Below, piece after piece: positions 60,869 through 64,000 of a stretch of 64,000 bases of DNA. The stretch's first letter is position 1, and every line of letters starts with the position of its first letter. Position numbers and translations under genes: made by a program. The DNA comes from Penelope pileata (Eukaryota > Chordata > Aves > Galliformes > Cracidae). The notes beneath the pieces were generated by a model that was not told the origin of the DNA, made no database searches, and saw nothing but the letters and a program-made list of their open reading frames with translations. The stretch lies in contig WBMW01000442.1 in the NCBI GenBank assembly GCA_013396635.1, forward strand, positions 310,001-374,000. Direction: 5' to 3'.

Positions 60869-63800
60869 CTACTATTTTATAGTTATTATTGTTACGATTC
60901 ATATTCCCCCATGAAATTATTTTTTAGAATGAATTTGCCGTTAAATTTTGTCTGTGCATGAAACAGCAGATGTGCATCTGCTGGAACATATGATATTCTC
61001 TCTGTTTCAATAAAACAACCCTTTCCTCTGCAGACTGAGGCCTCTGAGGTCTAAAAATTGTTTTACAAAAAGAAAGTCAAACTTCTTGTGTCATTATAAC
61101 AACTAAAATTTGAAGATGTTTTAATCAGGGATTTTCTCTACGTATTTTCTCTGACGTGTTGAAGATGACGTTATGGGAAGGACAACGTTATTGCTTGGCT
61201 TGGAACTGCAGAGTGTAGTGAGGCTGCTTGCTAATCCCTATATTTCGTTAAGGTGCAGACCTGTCAGCCTTCTGGCTGGTCTCATCAGACATCCTCAGAT
61301 ACCATCACCTATTCCATTACAATGACAGATTTGATAGTCTGTGGGAAATCTGTTAGAAACACAATTTAGAAAAATATACAAAGTTACATTACTTCTTAGT
61401 ATTTGGTTATTTCCTAAATATTTCACAGTAACAGCATGGCTGTCAGAGACCAGGGGAAACCACGTCAAAATCTAAGTTAAAAAATGAGAATATATTTCTT
61501 TCCTATATAAGCTTGATTGTAAAAACCTTGTGCGTGCACACATACCACATTTATAAAAATAATTCCTAACACCCTCTAAAAAAGTCTAATCATAATATCT
61601 CAAATATGTAGCCAATATATATGGGATTATTTTGCAGCAGTGGGTTAAGCATATTGCTGGCAAAGAACTCCAGGATACGATGATATAAATTCACAGAAAC
61701 AGTGCTTGCTAATGCAGTAAATGACGACAGCTGCTATAACTGCTGAACTAAAAGGGAGCTCTATCCAAGAATAATGAATATTTCCCGTTGCATTTCAGAA
61801 GTGCATGCTTTGCACATGTGAGTTTGGGTCTGAATTCAGCCAACCCCACGAATCCCTCAGTTTACCGCATGGTAGCATATAAAATGGATTAATGAAACAT
61901 CTGAAGATAATTGCGCACATCTGGGCATGGCAGGCCCGGGTAGCACAGCCCTGGGTGCAGCCTGGCCAAGGGCAGCGGCGCTGCTGCCATTGGGGCCAGC
62001 CCAGGGCAGGGTGCACGCTGCCTGACGGCTGTGCTGGTGGGTTTGCACTGGGACTGCCTTTCCAGCAGGAACTGGGCTGAGATCACTGGCTTATTCCCAT
62101 CTAGCTGCTGAAAGGCTGCCTGTTTATTAAAACCATACTCTCTGTGAAATGCATCTTTGTCTATGAAATGCCTTGACCATTGCATAATAAGTTTGTGATT
62201 TACGGCCGTCAGATAGTGTGTTTGCAGTAGGCAAGGCCTTGAAGGACCAGGATTTGCTAGCCTGAGGCTGTCCATCTCCAGGTGCTTTCACGCTTGCTTT
62301 CTCAATTGAAACACAGTAGTTGATGGGACTTGGAAGGTGAACAGCGCTGTGTCCATCAGTGAATGAGACAAGCCCAAACCAGCAGAAGCATCTAAAGGTG
62401 TACCTAGACACCTGTCAGGGGTAACATGGGAAGCTACCTGGGCTACCCCTAAAGCTCAGGCATTAGAAGCAGTCTCACTGTGGTAGACTGGAGCTCTGTG
62501 CACATTTATTTACCCGCCAAGAAGCGCTGGACGCTGTGGTTCCACAAACACCTCTCTGTGGCAATCTGGCTGCAGTGGGCCCTGCTGCCAAGTGCCCAGC
62601 ACTGGTCCCCACACTGCCCTCCTTGTTCTGCACGCAGGGGTGGCAGCAGCCACAGCGGGCATTGCCTGCTGATGCCAACTGAGTCCAAGAGAAATGTGTG
62701 TGTAACCACAGCCCCACAGTGGGATGAGTGAGCTCATGTGGAAGTCTGTGACTAAATCATTCTGCAAAAGAGGCTCTAGGCTCTTTTGAAAGTGTTACCA
62801 TTGCCAGTAGGGACTGGAGGTCTTGGGAGAAGGCTATTGAGCGTACTCCTTTTAGTGCATAGCACCATGCATTAAAGAAATCATCAGCACAGCTGCTGCT
62901 AGCTGGAAGATGTGAACTTTCTCAGCAAGTAGTTGATGGTCATAAAGATTACACTGGCCTCTCTAAGGCAGCCCCTGGCGTTGATCTGATCGGAGCCAAG
63001 TACAGTAGCAGTTGGTCTGCCAAGAACCTCTCTTCTGTTACCTGAGTTAAGCTATTCCCTGGGTGCAAAAGTAACATTTTGTCACTATTTAAGCCCAAGA
63101 GAAGTTAGAAAATGAATACAAAAACAAGTCGGTATCCATTGCAGGGAGTAAAGAAAAAGGTCTGATGTATTGTATCGGTTTGGTAATTCTGGCTGTGAAA
63201 TGTTCCTTGCTTGTTTGGTTTTGTGTTGTATGCTGTGTCTGAGAGCAGCAAGCAAAGCTGAATTCCTGTGAGTAAACAATCCACCATGAATTACTCAGCC
63301 AGCTCCATGCCACTCAGGCTGCAAATATTGGTATCCGTTGGCATGTGTGATACCGGTGTGGTGTCATCTGATGTCACTAAGGTGTGCTGCAGTAAAATAC
63401 CGAAATGGCTCTGTGCATGGCCATATGGTTGGTGTGCAAAACCCCCTCTGCCCACACAACTGCACATGTTGTACCTTGAAAACTTTCACTTGCAAGTTTG
63501 CTCCTACGTGGTGTGACACTGAAACTTCCATTCTTGCACTGAACCACGCAAATCAGGTACCAAAGTAAGCAAAGACCCGTTGCCTCTCGTCGTCAGTTTG
63601 GCAAAGGCAGGTGACACGAGGCTGATACTTGTGAGCCTGTTTACGATATGAATCTGCAGTTCATCACTGTATGACAAGGACTCCAGGGCCGCACCAGAAA
63701 CGTTGTTGGGCAGGATGGGCCCACACTGCAGTGTTTGTCCTGTCTGGCCTTCACCAGGACCAGCAGCATAAGCTAGGAGGTACTTCACTAGCTGTCTGTT

Positions 63801-64000
63801 ACCAAAAAAAAAGCAAGCAAACTCCCGAGAGCGAGATGCCAAAACCTTTGTAATGCCTGCAGCCGAGTGTGCCCCACGCTGTGATCTCATCAGATGTCAT
63901 GTGCTGAATCGGTGCTTCCCGGAGGGCTTTTACAGTGCATTGGAGGGGAACAACTGGCATCTTTTTTTCTGAGTCTGACTTAAACTCATTAGTTGTGGAC
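60869..64000. other. Unique DNA, no recognised gene
   Basis: A GC-richer patch at about 61920-62060 and the interval 62475-62770 carry overlapping frames on both strands. The longest are 128 codons (61889-62275 and 63504-63890, both minus). None shows a recognisable domain. No RNA gene or interspersed repeat is seen up to the window end. Confidence 0.5.

Noticed and set aside
1..64000. CRISPR arrays, operons, phage, toxin-antitoxin or defence systems
   Set aside because: The repeat content (CR1, mariner) and composition show a vertebrate genome, and no regularly spaced repeats or gene arrays were seen.

Overview
The window reads as vertebrate, most likely chicken or another galliform bird. 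The evidence is three 3'-end fragments of the avian LINE CR1 (one forward, two reverse) and a deleted mariner-family DNA transposon of the Galluhop type, in otherwise repeat-poor DNA that is mostly AT-rich. I see no bacterial or phage features: no operons, ribosome-binding sites, tRNAs, CRISPR arrays or origins.

No known protein-coding gene can be recognised. Most open frames are short and look like chance. The two longest (334 codons on the minus strand at 37337-38341, and 179 codons on the plus strand at 25773-26312) lie in GC-richer DNA where stop codons are rare, and neither shows a recognisable domain. The window therefore looks like intergenic DNA or the inside of a very long intron.

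Layout. 1-17143 is unique AT-rich DNA, with two stretches (about 3500-4180 and 14160-15260) that have the texture of conserved regulatory DNA. A 146-bp CR1 piece lies at 17144-17290, and a palindromic TGACAG cluster at 17971-18007. At 23786-24043 an open frame reads as a membrane segment behind a good splice acceptor. The mariner relic is at 28570-29106. At 32276-32312 there are three TAATTA sites in 37 bp. The one clear promoter-like feature is a CpG island at about 37900-38330, with two oppositely oriented CCAAT boxes, GC boxes and a G-quadruplex motif. A splice-bounded candidate exon lies 1.4 kb downstream at 39698-39872. The right part holds a CR1 tail (46661-46728), an E-box/TAATTA/E-box composite (47813-47832), a short tandem duplication (48721-48793), an AP-1 palindrome (49113-49127), a 15-nt candidate microexon with near-ideal splice signals (50661-50675), another regulatory-looking block (58060-58420) and a CR1 piece (60626-60868).

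The most worthwhile leads are the 15-nt microexon, the CpG-island promoter with its candidate downstream exon, and the three compact transcription-factor site clusters. All need alignment or transcript data to confirm. I found no convincing multi-gene system.
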